A stretch of DNA of 64,000 nucleotides, taken from positions 3,473,908 to 3,537,907 of the forward strand of contig NZ_CP025572.1 in assembly GCF_018336975.1 (NCBI RefSeq), given 5' to 3'. This document shows positions 11,339 through 18,893 of the stretch, piece after piece. The translations under genes and the position numbers were made by a program. The DNA comes from Marinomonas sp. CT5. GTDB lineage: Bacteria; Pseudomonadota; Gammaproteobacteria; Pseudomonadales; Marinomonadaceae. The notes beneath the pieces were generated by a model. The model was not told the DNA's origin. It did not search any database and saw nothing but the letters and a program-made list of their open reading frames with translations. Numbering within the stretch: position 1 is the first letter of the stretch; each line of letters starts with the position of its first letter.

Positions 11339-11624
11339 GCTTCACGCCTTTATATTTACTGACACTTTTACGGACTTTGATAGATTGATACAACTGATTT
11401 TGCATTGCTTTGTGGGTATTTTTGAGTATTTGCGTTGCTGACTGGTGAACTTTAATAAAAGACTTTAACTTTTCATTGGCTAGAACATTTTCTTTTTCAG
11501 GTGCTAATGAAAAGATAAAATCATTATACTCTGAACACAAGCGCTGAATTTCATCTGAATTTTCTAATGATACTGCTTTTTCTAAATCTTCAGTTAACTG
11601 GGTCAACTGCTCTAGATCAAGCAT
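11328..11624 (-). CDS. fliT: FliT-like flagellar export chaperone (probable)
   Basis: A 98-aa, almost entirely helical protein with heptad-like spacing and an opening MLDLEQLTQLTEDLEKA. No catalytic motif is visible. It is assigned as FliT-like mainly by position: it follows fliS with an 8-bp overlap and comes after fliD, the order fliD-fliS-fliT being standard. FliT binds FliD and blocks its aggregation before export; in enterics it also binds FlhDC. Sequence conservation in FliT is low, so similarity alone would not prove it. It overlaps maf by 11 bp, so it belongs to the fliS-fliT-maf-pseI-pseG unit. Confidence 0.65.
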   Translation of the reverse strand: MLDLEQLTQLTEDLEKAVSLENSDEIQRLCSEYNDFIFSLAPEKENVLANEKLKSFIKVHQSATQILKNTHKAMQNQLYQSIKVRKSVSKYKGVKHAE

Positions 11625-12057
11625 TAACAGCCCCAGCTGTCACATCATTTGCACCACTGTAAGCTTGCTGTTTATCAGCTTCCGTGATTTGATCCCAAGC
11701 ACCTTTAATTTGTAGTATCAAAGCAATGACTTGATCAATAACAGCACAATCTTTCGATACACTGGCCTCATTAATGCGGATAATCATGTAATCATACAAT
11801 CCGTCTAAATTGTCAACAAGCTCAGGATTAACATCTCGGTCTAAGGCGTCTCTAAGTGCATTGATGATCTCAATTGCGCGAGTAAAAGCAGCCGCTTTTC
11901 CGGCCCAATCTGCACGTTCAATGCAGCCCTTACCCAACGCTAAGCGTTCTAAAGCACCCTGCATTAAAAGTTGTATGACTCTATGAGGATCTGCCGAGGC
12001 TAAATCGGATTTAATAGAGTCCTTTTTATAGGCCTGAATCCCTTTTTTCCCGTACAT
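11617..12057 (-). CDS. fliS: Flagellin export chaperone FliS
   Basis: Cytoplasmic chaperone that binds the C-terminus of flagellin and keeps it monomeric until export. 146 aa, all-helical. It has the family core: IQAYKKDSIKSDLASADPHR at the N-terminus, VIQLLMQGALERL, a charged stretch, then RAIEIINALRDALDRD and NLDGLYDYMIIRINEA. fliD ends 42 bp upstream and the FliT-like gene overlaps its stop. The C-terminal 15 residues (Ala/Gly/Thr rich) go beyond the usual core. Confidence 0.95.
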   Translation of the reverse strand: MYGKKGIQAYKKDSIKSDLASADPHRVIQLLMQGALERLALGKGCIERADWAGKAAAFTRAIEIINALRDALDRDVNPELVDNLDGLYDYMIIRINEASVSKDCAVIDQVIALILQIKGAWDQITEADKQQAYSGANDVTAGAVNA

Positions 12058-12099
12058 AAAACAACCTCAAATATTTACAAAAACGACAGCGTCGCCATA

Positions 12100-13455
12100 T
12101 TACATTTTATTTAGCATTGAGTTCAGATAATCACCTTGAGCATTCATGTTCGCAAGCTGGGTGTCTAAGCTAGTGAACTTACTGCGCAAAGATGCTTCGT
12201 ACTTCTCCATGCGTGCCTCGTAGTCAGCAAGTGACTCTTCAGTATTACTTATCGACTTAGATACAGAATCCTTTAGGGTACTATTCATTCCTCTTGGACC
12301 TGTATAGCTATCTAACAAGCTATCAAGAGACTTTGCTAATCCATTATCCCCAACAAACAAAGAAGCTACAGCGTCGAAATCGGTATCAGCGGCACGATTA
12401 AATTTTTCACTATCATAAGAGAGAGTGCCATTATCTAGCAGCTCAACGCCAACATCAAAAATAGAAGTAAATGGACTGTTTGGACTGCCACGATTAGACA
12501 TTAAGTCACCTGCCAAAGAGGTACTTAAATTTCGAATCATACTGTTGCCATTTAAAACAGCACCTTTTGCGGAGTTCTGTTTAAAAACAGCGATTAACTC
12601 ATTATAGGAATTTACGAAACCTTGAATGCTTTCTTCAACTTGCTCTTTGTTGTAGGTCACTTCAACTTTGGCAGGTTCTTTTGATACATCCAAAGCCTTA
12701 ATAGAAAGTCCCGCAATAGCATCATCAAAATCATTAGAGTCACTACGTACTGAAATACCATCAACAGTAATATAGGCATCTTGCGCTTCACCACCTTCAG
12801 GAACACTTAAACCAGGAAAAAAACCACCTAATGCTGCGCTGTCTAACGTTAAGTTACTACTATCAATATTGAGTGTGTTTCCTGCCCCTGTTTTTGTTGA
12901 GGTGATGGTGAAAAACATATGGCCTTCACCGTCATCTACTAAGTTAGCAGAGACGCCAAAATCTTTCCCTTCAGAATTTATCAGCTCACGAAGTTTTGAC
13001 AAGGTCGTACCAGGTTTGACATCCAACTCAAGCTCTTCATCACCAGCCGTTAAGGTAAGCTTACCGCCAGATGAGGTAACGACTTCATCTCGTGAGGAAA
13101 AGGATGTGATATCTGAAATGAGACGGCTACCTTTAGCCAACTGGTTTACTTGAATCGAGTATTTATCAGTGGAAGCCGTTTTATCAGGAGTAACCGTGAA
13201 AGCTTCTTTGCCATTTTTCTGCTCGACAATGGCATTACGGCCAGAAAAAAGCGTATCATCGTTTAAGTTTTTCACGAAGGTTTTAAAATTATCTATTGCT
13301 GAACCCACTGAACCAAGGGCAGAGAGTTCGGCTTCGTAACCAGCTAACTTGTCTTCATATAATTTTACTTTTGTATCTCTTCTGGCGCTTACCATATCAC
13401 TTACTAGAGACTCAAGATCCATACCGGATCCAGCACCTAATGAGCCAATAGCCAT
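12100..13455 (-). CDS. fliD: Flagellar filament cap / hook-associated protein 2
   Basis: Caps the growing filament tip and inserts flagellin subunits. 451 aa. The N-terminal SLGAGSGMDLESLVSDMV is the conserved FliD N-domain; the C-terminal FliD domain ends with a coiled-coil helix (about 400-451) and LNSMLNKM. It lies 40 bp after flaG on the same strand with an AGGAGA-type ribosome site before the ATG. Exported by the flagellar type III apparatus, so no signal peptide is expected or seen. No own sigma28 promoter is visible in the short gap, so it is probably transcribed with flaG. Confidence 0.96.
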   Translation of the reverse strand: MAIGSLGAGSGMDLESLVSDMVSARRDTKVKLYEDKLAGYEAELSALGSVGSAIDNFKTFVKNLNDDTLFSGRNAIVEQKNGKEAFTVTPDKTASTDKYSIQVNQLAKGSRLISDITSFSSRDEVVTSSGGKLTLTAGDEELELDVKPGTTLSKLRELINSEGKDFGVSANLVDDGEGHMFFTITSTKTGAGNTLNIDSSNLTLDSAALGGFFPGLSVPEGGEAQDAYITVDGISVRSDSNDFDDAIAGLSIKALDVSKEPAKVEVTYNKEQVEESIQGFVNSYNELIAVFKQNSAKGAVLNGNSMIRNLSTSLAGDLMSNRGSPNSPFTSIFDVGVELLDNGTLSYDSEKFNRAADTDFDAVASLFVGDNGLAKSLDSLLDSYTGPRGMNSTLKDSVSKSISNTEESLADYEARMEKYEASLRSKFTSLDTQLANMNAQGDYLNSMLNKM

Positions 13456-13495
13456 ACAAAATCTCCTAGTTTCAACACCTTATATTTACAACAAA

Positions 13496-13918
13496 TCAAA
13501 CTTCACTATTAACTAATGTTCCTTTCACATCACTTAACTGACTCATGATAGCATCAATTCTTTCCGACATTTTTAGAAACTCTTCTGTCGGCATCTGACG
13601 AACCACGTCACCTGTTGTTTGATCTAATACTTTAACGATATTTTTGCTTCTATCTTCCGTCATCTCAAATGATAATTGAACGTTCAGCTGAGACATCTTT
13701 TTATTAGCATTCACAATTTTTTCAGGATCAATTTTAGGCGAATGCGCAAAACTCTGATTGCTACTCTTATTATCCGCCTTGTTACTATCGGCCGAATTTT
13801 GAATAGCTTTAGCATTCGCTTCACGTTGCGCCCTAAATTGCTCTCCCGTACGCTGATCCTGCCTAGTAGCAACGACTCCCAAAGACTGTTTAGAAAAATC
13901 ACTAGAATTAATAGACAT
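13496..13918 (-). CDS. flaG: FlaG-family flagellar protein
   Basis: 140-aa protein of the FlaG family, which in Pseudomonas, Vibrio and Campylobacter affects filament length. The N-terminal 60 residues are a low-complexity polar region. The conserved C-terminal FlaG domain is clear: LNVQLSFEMTEDRSKNIVKV, VLDQTTGDVVRQMPTEEFLK. It sits between a flagellin gene and fliD, the usual place. An AGAGGA ribosome site precedes the ATG. The flagellin terminator (13942-13966) lies 24 bp upstream, so readthrough or a promoter overlapping it would be needed for expression; I see no sigma28 match there. Confidence 0.9.
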   Translation of the reverse strand: MSINSSDFSKQSLGVVATRQDQRTGEQFRAQREANAKAIQNSADSNKADNKSSNQSFAHSPKIDPEKIVNANKKMSQLNVQLSFEMTEDRSKNIVKVLDQTTGDVVRQMPTEEFLKMSERIDAIMSQLSDVKGTLVNSEV

Positions 13919-13941
13919 ACACTAGTCCTCTGAATGAAACA

Positions 13942-13966
13942 AAAGCTGGAACAAAGCTCCAGCTTT
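13942..13966 (-). terminator. Terminator after the first flagellin gene
   Basis: On the minus strand AAAGCTGGA and TCCAGCTTT form a 9-bp stem with a 7-base loop, followed by TTTTGTTT. It lies 15 bp past the flagellin stop and before flaG, and would make flagellin mRNA largely monocistronic. Confidence 0.75.
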
Positions 13967-13981
13967 CCGTTACCACTAATT

Positions 13982-15094
13982 TTAGCCTAGAAGAGACAAC
14001 GCTGTTTGCGGACGTTGGTTTGCTTGAGCCAAAATTGATGAGCTCGCCTGTTGAAGAATCTGAGCACTTGTTAGTTTAGCAGTTTCTTCAGCAAAGTCAG
14101 CATCACGTACACGTGAACGTGCAGCGGATACGTTTTCTTGTATGTTACTCAAGTTACTGATACTTGAACCCAAACGGTTTTGAACAGCACCTAATTCGGC
14201 ACGTTTAGAGCCTACAGCAGAAATCATATTATCCAAAATATCGATCATACTTTGTGCATTGGCCATCGTTGTAACAGATGGTGCTCCAAAACCTTGCTCT
14301 TGATCGCCAAAACTTCTAGAACGACTCGCTGGTGGCTCTGGCATTTTAGGAGCGTTAGGGTCTACATAAACTTCGCCACGAGCTTCTGCATCAGCTTTCG
14401 CTTGAATCTCAGGGTCTACATACTCTTCACCATTGGCTTCAGCTTCTGCTCTTGCTTCTGCTTTTGCAGCTTCTTTCTGAGCATTATACTCAGCGGTTCT
14501 TGCTTCAAAAGTATCAACTTCTTCTTGATATTTTGCTTCATCTGCAGCGTTTGAAGACAAACCAGCCATCGTGAAGCCACCATTATTTGCATAATCCTGG
14601 TTATCACCTTTACTCAAGTCAAAGCTGATTGTTTGGTTTGCATCAGCACCAACTTGATATACACCCTCGTAACTACCATCTAGTAGAGCACGTCCACCAA
14701 AGGTTGTATCAGAGGCGATACGGTCAATCTCTGTAGACAAAGCACTAATTTCTTGTTGAAGCGCTTTACGATCATCTTCAGAGTTCGAGCCATTCGCAGA
14801 TTGAATAGACAAAGTACGCATACGTTGCAGCATGTTTGTCGTTTCATCCAATGCACCTTCCGCAGTTTGCGCAACAGAAATACCATCATTGGCGTTACGA
14901 ACAGCCTGATTCAAACCATTAACCTGAGAGGTTAATCGGTTAGATACCTGTAAACCTGCCGCATCGTCTGCCGCACTGTTAATACGCAAACCAGAAGACA
15001 AACGCTGGAAAGAGGTATCTAGAGTATTACCTGATTTCATCAACTGTCGCTGAGCACTTAAAGATGAAATATTCGTATTTACGTATAAAGCCAT
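13982..15094 (-). CDS. fliC: Flagellin with coiled-coil-like central insert
   Basis: Main filament subunit type, 370 aa. The N-terminal D0/D1 (1-155) and C-terminal D1/D0 (about 275-370) are typical: [44 protein letters not shown], and C-terminal [16 protein letters not shown] and [17 protein letters not shown]. The central domain is unusual: residues about 184-250 are Ala/Glu/Lys-rich and probably helical, with an imperfect duplication (NGEEYVDPE / RGEVYVDPN), followed by a Pro/Ser/Arg stretch with Ser residues that could carry pseudaminic acid. AGGAGG precedes the ATG. A sigma28 promoter lies at 15147-15173 and a terminator at 13942-13966. Confidence 0.96.
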   Translation of the reverse strand: MALYVNTNISSLSAQRQLMKSGNTLDTSFQRLSSGLRINSAADDAAGLQVSNRLTSQVNGLNQAVRNANDGISVAQTAEGALDETTNMLQRMRTLSIQSANGSNSEDDRKALQQEISALSTEIDRIASDTTFGGRALLDGSYEGVYQVGADANQTISFDLSKGDNQDYANNGGFTMAGLSSNAADEAKYQEEVDTFEARTAEYNAQKEAAKAEARAEAEANGEEYVDPEIQAKADAEARGEVYVDPNAPKMPEPPASRSRSFGDQEQGFGAPSVTTMANAQSMIDILDNMISAVGSKRAELGAVQNRLGSSISNLSNIQENVSAARSRVRDADFAEETAKLTSAQILQQASSSILAQANQRPQTALSLLG

Positions 15095-15146
15095 TATAGC
15101 CTCCTAGTTTTCATTTTATCCTGCAAATAAAGCAGCTCGTATAAGG

Positions 15147-15173
15147 TTTTCGACAACACTTTGAAAACCTTTA
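15147..15173 (-). promoter_or_regulatory. Sigma28 (FliA) promoter of the first flagellin gene
   Basis: On the minus strand: TAAA, exactly 15 bp, then GTCGAAAA. The consensus is TAAA-N15-GCCGATAA. It ends 52 bp before the start codon, a normal distance for a flagellin leader. Confidence 0.8.
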
Positions 15174-15245
15174 GTCAATTTAGGAATTTTTTTTCCCACA
15201 TTCGGTAAAAAAACTCCCATCAAACGGCAAAAAAATGCCTAATTC

Positions 15246-15273
15246 ATTGTTTCTAAAGACATTTAGAAACAAT
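15246..15273. promoter_or_regulatory. Perfect 12-bp inverted repeat upstream of flagellin
   Basis: ATTGTTTCTAAA and TTTAGAAACAAT flank a 4-base GACA loop. It lies about 75 bp upstream of the sigma28 promoter. On the plus strand it is followed by a T-rich stretch (TTTATTTTT), so it could be a terminator for plus-strand transcription, or a protein-binding site. The rest of 15174-15560 is AT-rich with no gene seen. Confidence 0.5.
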
Positions 15274-15562
15274 TTATTTTTAGAAAAATCTTTGCAATTT
15301 CTTTAAAAAAGACAAAAAACGCACATTTTTCTTAAAATCTCTCTATTTTCACGAAGCGGAGATATAACCCTTAAATTATTGCCAAAATTTGCGCCCTGAT
15401 TTTGCCTCTTCCGGCAAATTTCCCCACAAAAAAGGAGTGTTTTTTGCCGCTCAAAATAACAATCAAAATTGATAGTCATCTCCTCTCAACAAACGGATAA
15501 AAAAGACACAAGGCGCCATTCTGCTAAAGCCACGCACAACGACTTAACAGTTATATGTCTTC

Positions 15563-16449
15563 GCAAAATATCTCTATTTAAGATCTGACTATTCATCTTG
15601 AAGTCCCCATTCAAGTGGAACAGACACACCCACTAGACAAGCGAGCGAACATGGCGGAAGGTGTCGAATTGAGCAGCCCGGCAAATAGAATTTAGGCAGA
15701 GTGTCTAGCCGTCGCCGAACAACAAAACGCCACAGCAAAATATCGCCGTTAATGATCTGACTATTCATCTTGAAGCCCCCATTCAAGTGGAACAGACACG
15801 CCCACTCGACAAGCGAGCGAACATGACAGAAGGTGTCGAATTGATAAAACAGGCAAATAGAATTGAGGCAGAGTTCCCAACAAACGCCGAACAACAAAAC
15901 GCCACAGCAAAATATCGCTATTAATGATCTGGCTATTCATCTTGGACTCCCCACTCAAGTGGGACAGACACACTCATTTGTCGACCGAACAAACATGGCA
16001 ATTCATGCCAAATTAAACAGACAGGTAAGTAGAATTGAGGCAGAGCTCCCAACAAACGCCGAACAACAAAACGCCACAGCAAAATATCGCTATTAATGAT
16101 CTGGCTATTCATCTTGGACTCCCCACTCAAGTGGAACAGACACACTCATTCGGCGACCGAACAAACATGGCGGAAGGTGTCGAATTGAGCAGACCGACAA
16201 ATAGAGTTGAGGCAGAGTGTCTAGCCAACGCCGAACAGCAAAACGCCACAGCAAAATATCGCCGTTAATGACCTGGCTATTCATCCTGAACTCCCCATAC
16301 AAACGGAACAGGCACACACAGCTGAAAACCAAGCGAACATGGCAGGTCATGCCGAATTAAGCAGATAGGTAAATAGAATTGAGGCAGAGTTTCCAACAAA
16401 CGCCGGACAGAAAAACACCACTGCAAAATATCATCATGACTATTCATCA
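15563..16449. repeat. Tandem array of 172-bp repeats, about five units
   Basis: Five consecutive units start with GAYCTGRCTATTCATC at 15582, 15754, 15926, 16098 and 16270, each spaced exactly 172 bp. The fifth unit is 9 bp short at its end and runs into a partial sixth start near 16438. Part of a preceding unit end is recognisable just before 15582. The best-conserved part of each unit is the last 50 bp (around CCGAACAACAAAACGCCACA) and the first 45 bp; the middle is mosaic, with alternative blocks shared between non-adjacent units (units 1 and 4 share GGCGGAAGGTGTCGAATTGA; units 3 and 5 share a CATGCC-type version). The array lies between two flagellin genes. Confidence 0.95.
15589..16447 (-). 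other. Chain of five overlapping small ORFs in the 172-bp repeats
   Basis: On the minus strand each repeat carries an ORF of 56-59 codons: 15589-15768, 15761-15940, 15933-16112, 16105-16284 and 16277-16447. Each starts MNSQ(I/V)IN or MNSH, continues with DILLWRF-like and (T/A)LPQFYLP-like segments, and ends in WG(L/V)QDE. Because 172 is not a multiple of three, each stop falls 8 bp inside the next start (ATGAATAG), an arrangement that permits coupled translation. Every ATG has a purine-rich, Shine-Dalgarno-like run (GGGGG, GGGGAG, GGGGAC or AAGGTGG) 4-8 bp upstream. No known domain is recognised, and differences between copies are not mainly synonymous. Plus-strand frames also stay open for about 50 codons per unit. 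Coding status is unproven. Confidence 0.3.
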
Positions 16450-16993
16450 GACCACCTTCGCCCATTTGGGCCAGAAAGAGATGAACGAAAAAGACAACAC
16501 ACATAAACATTCAACAGCTCATTGCTTTTCAAAAAAGCAAATAGATCATCCTGTTGAGGTCTAAAACTTAAAACGCAGAGGATGGAAAAGTGGCGGGCCC
16601 AATTTTTGACATAGCCATTCACTCCCTCTTTGCTATCCATAAAACATAAGCAAGAGAGCCAAGGTATGATACTGAGCCTGAAGAGCCTGCCATATAAACT
16701 AGACATCAAATTAGATCGCTTTAAAAAGACAAGCAAACCGCCTTTGACAAAAAAAGCAGGCAATCCAAACTGTTCTTTCAGTTCGATTCGGATACGAGTA
16801 CCCCACCAAATATTCCATTAATTTCCACATCTGATGAGTAATCACGCTGAAAAGACCATTTATAAAAAAACACCTTTTCTAAACACACCATCAGACAACA
16901 AAAGCCAATCTCAAAGTCAGTCTTAAATTCTGAACTGTCTTTGGCATAAGCCTTAAAACACTGCCCTAAAGACCCAAAAACACGTTATTTGGG
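16450..16993. other. Intergenic stretch with no recognised gene
   Basis: About 540 bp between the repeat array and the second flagellin's terminator. Two short open frames (107 codons on minus at 16440-16763, 63 codons on plus at 16630-16821) show no family features, no clear ribosome sites and no coding-like composition. I see no promoter matching the flagellar consensus here. Confidence 0.5.
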
Positions 16994-17001
16994 CAAAAAA
17001 A

Positions 17002-17025
17002 AGCCAGGTGAAAAATCACCCGGCT
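17002..17025 (-). terminator. Terminator of the second flagellin gene
   Basis: On the minus strand AGCCGGGTGA and TCACCTGGCT pair (one mismatch) around a TTTT loop and are followed by a run of seven T. It is 100 bp past the flagellin stop. Confidence 0.85.
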
Positions 17026-17086
17026 AAAAAGGCACCTCTAGGAGAGAGAAGTTGCCTATATTCCGAGAAAACTCGAATGTTTAAAT

Positions 17087-17112
17087 GAAGCCTCATCATA
17101 TTTAGAGGCTTC
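17087..17112 (-). other. Hairpin in the flagellin 3' untranslated region
   Basis: GAAGCCTC and GAGGCTTC form a perfect 8-bp stem with a 10-base loop, 13 bp past the flagellin stop. It lacks a T run, so it is more likely an mRNA 3'-stabilising element than a terminator. Confidence 0.45.
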
Positions 17113-17124
17113 AAAGTCTAGCGG

Positions 17125-18543
17125 TTAATTCCCTAGCAAAGCTAAAGCCGCCTGTGGTCTCTGGTTCGCTTGTGCCAAGATCGTAGAACTGGCTTGCTGG
17201 ATAATTTGTGAGCTTGTTAATGACGCCGTTTCAGCAGCATAGTCAGCATCTCGAACACGAGAGCGTGCCGCTGCTACGTTTTCAGAAATACTAGACAAGT
17301 TATTCACTGTTGAACTAAATCGGTTTTGTACGGCACCTAGTTCTGCTCGCTTGGAGTCAACGGCTTGAATCATGGTATCCAACATAGCAATCATACTTTG
17401 TGAGTTTTTCACATCAGTAATCGATACAGAGTCTGCCGTAACCAAAGGCGTACCGTATTTTTTCTCCGCCTCAATAACCGTTCCATCAGGCTGCGTCACT
17501 GAGCCATCTGGGTGATTAATAGTCCCATCTGGTTGCTCAATTGAGCCGTCGGGATGAATAATGCGGCCATCTGGAAAAGATATACTGCCGTCTGGGTGCT
17601 CTGTCGTACCATCCGCTTTTAAAATAGTACCGTCTTCGTTCAAGACATCTTCTCTTGGCGTACCATCTTCATTAATTGGCGTACCATTTTCATCAATCAA
17701 CACACCATTCGCGTTAATTGGACGATTTTGCTCATCAATAAGAACATTGTTCTCGTTAACACGTTTTCCTTCTTCGTTGACAAGCTCACCGTTTTCGTTC
17801 ATCAGAATGCCATTTTCATTTACACGTTGGCCTTCTTCGTTAATTAATTCGCCATTTTCGTTAATCAAATGACCATCTTCATTAATGGCATCGCCATACT
17901 GATTAACAAAACCACCGTCTTCGGTAGGAATAATCTCGAAAGGATCTTTCTTAGGCTCCTCTGGCTCTTCTGGTTCTACGTAAGGAACACCGGAAGTCAA
18001 ACCGGAAATAGTAAAGCCGCCATTACCAGCCAGGTTGATAGAATTATTTATGCCACCATATTCCATTGAAAAACTAATGGTTTGGTTTGCATCTGCACCA
18101 ACTTGGAAAATACCTTTATAGGTGCCATCAAGCAGAGTTCGACCACCAAATGTAGTGATGTCTGCAATTCGGTTAATTTCTTGAGCAAGCTGCCCCATTT
18201 CTTGCTGTAGTGCGATACGGTCTTCATCAGCGTTCGAACCATTTGCTGACTGAATAGACAATGTACGCATACGCTGAAGCATATTGGTTGTTTCTTCTAA
18301 GGCACCTTCAGCTGTTTGAGCCAATGAAATACCATCGTTTGCATTTCGGACAGACTGATTCAAACCGTTAATCTGGGAGGTCAATCGGTTAGATATTTGC
18401 AAACCCGCAGCGTCATCACCCGCACTGTTAATACGAAGACCTGAAGACAATCTTTGATACGCTGTATCGAGTGTTTTACCACTACTTGTTAACTGACGCT
18501 GAGCATTCAGCGATGACACATTTGTGTTTACATATAAAGCCAT
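17125..18543 (-). CDS. Flagellin with heptapeptide-repeat variable domain
   Basis: Second flagellin, 472 aa. The D0/D1 ends closely match the first flagellin ([31 protein letters not shown]-terminal [18 protein letters not shown]). The central region is distinct: residues about 206-357 are seven-residue repeats, first about 12 of the type [14 protein letters not shown], then about 6 of the type [14 protein letters not shown]. The stretch is very acidic and Asn/Gly/Asp-rich, likely a beta-type repeat on the filament surface. It follows an acidic Pro-rich linker ([10 protein letters not shown]). The start at 18543 has an AGGAGA site; an in-frame upstream ATG adds an unlikely [10 protein letters not shown]. 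Two sigma28 promoters precede it and a terminator follows. Confidence 0.96.
   Translation of the reverse strand: MALYVNTNVSSLNAQRQLTSSGKTLDTAYQRLSSGLRINSAGDDAAGLQISNRLTSQINGLNQSVRNANDGISLAQTAEGALEETTNMLQRMRTLSIQSANGSNADEDRIALQQEMGQLAQEINRIADITTFGGRTLLDGTYKGIFQVGADANQTISFSMEYGGINNSINLAGNGGFTISGLTSGVPYVEPEEPEEPKKDPFEIIPTEDGGFVNQYGDAINEDGHLINENGELINEEGQRVNENGILMNENGELVNEEGKRVNENNVLIDEQNRPINANGVLIDENGTPINEDGTPREDVLNEDGTILKADGTTEHPDGSISFPDGRIIHPDGSIEQPDGTINHPDGSVTQPDGTVIEAEKKYGTPLVTADSVSITDVKNSQSMIAMLDTMIQAVDSKRAELGAVQNRFSSTVNNLSSISENVAAARSRVRDADYAAETASLTSSQIIQQASSTILAQANQRPQAALALLGN
17473..17928 (-). repeat. Coding heptad repeats (21-bp period) in flagellin
   Basis: The DNA encodes degenerate 7-residue repeats: about 12 of type (I/V/M)NE(N/D/E)Gxx, then a short bridge ([12 protein letters not shown]), then about 6 of type xxPDG(S/T)(I/V). 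Copies within each block are near-identical in places, so the region could gain or lose 21-bp units by slippage without shifting the frame. Confidence 0.9.
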
Positions 18544-18624
18544 TTTCTTCTCTCCTAAGAATTTTAACCACAAGACAACCCTCTGATTTAATTGATTTTT
18601 TGGGGTTTTTGTCTCTTATAAAAG

Positions 18625-18651
18625 TTATCGACACAAACGTGGTAACCTTTA
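18625..18651 (-). promoter_or_regulatory. Sigma28 promoter (proximal) of the second flagellin
   Basis: On the minus strand: TAAA, 15 bp, GTCGATAA. One mismatch to TAAA-N15-GCCGATAA. About 80 bp before the ATG at 18543. Confidence 0.88.
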
Positions 18652-18714
18652 ATATTTTTTGTACTTTTTTAAACTTTTTTGTTTTTTTATTCGCGTAAAA
18701 AAACGTACAAACGG

Positions 18715-18741
18715 TTATCGAACAAGAGAGGGATAACTTTA
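18715..18741 (-). promoter_or_regulatory. Sigma28 promoter (distal) of the second flagellin
   Basis: On the minus strand: TAAA, 15 bp, TTCGATAA, also an excellent sigma28 match, 90 bp upstream of the proximal one. The flagellin therefore appears to have tandem FliA promoters. The leader from here would be about 170 nt. Confidence 0.65.
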
Positions 18742-18800
18742 GAGTTAAAGTTAAACAAATAGGAAAAAAGACGAACATTAAGTGAATTTTTTAGATAAAA

Positions 18801-18829
18801 AAGGCGGTACTCACAAGGAGCACCGCCTT
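18801..18829 (-). terminator. Terminator of the flgKL/HD-GYP transcript
   Basis: AAGGCGGT and ACCGCCTT pair around a 13-base loop; on the minus strand the stem runs straight into TTTTTT. It is 65 bp past the HD-GYP stop. The rest of 18544-18893 holds the flagellin promoters. Confidence 0.9.
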
Positions 18830-18893
18830 AAAAATAACGATAAAAAAATGACAGCGCTTTAGAACCCTAAAAACAAAAAAATGCTAAGAAAAA

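Noticed and set aside
15563..16449. CRISPR array
   Set aside because: The repeats are 172 bp, adjacent and mosaic, with no short direct repeats separated by unique spacers and no cas genes.
16440..16763. 107-codon minus-strand and 63-codon plus-strand frames after the repeat array
   Set aside because: No ribosome site, no recognisable domain and no coding-like composition; the two frames also overlap on opposite strands.
18544..18573. Upstream start adding [10 protein letters not shown] to the second flagellin
   Set aside because: The ATG at 18543 has an AGGAGA site at the right distance and gives the standard MALYVNTN flagellin start.
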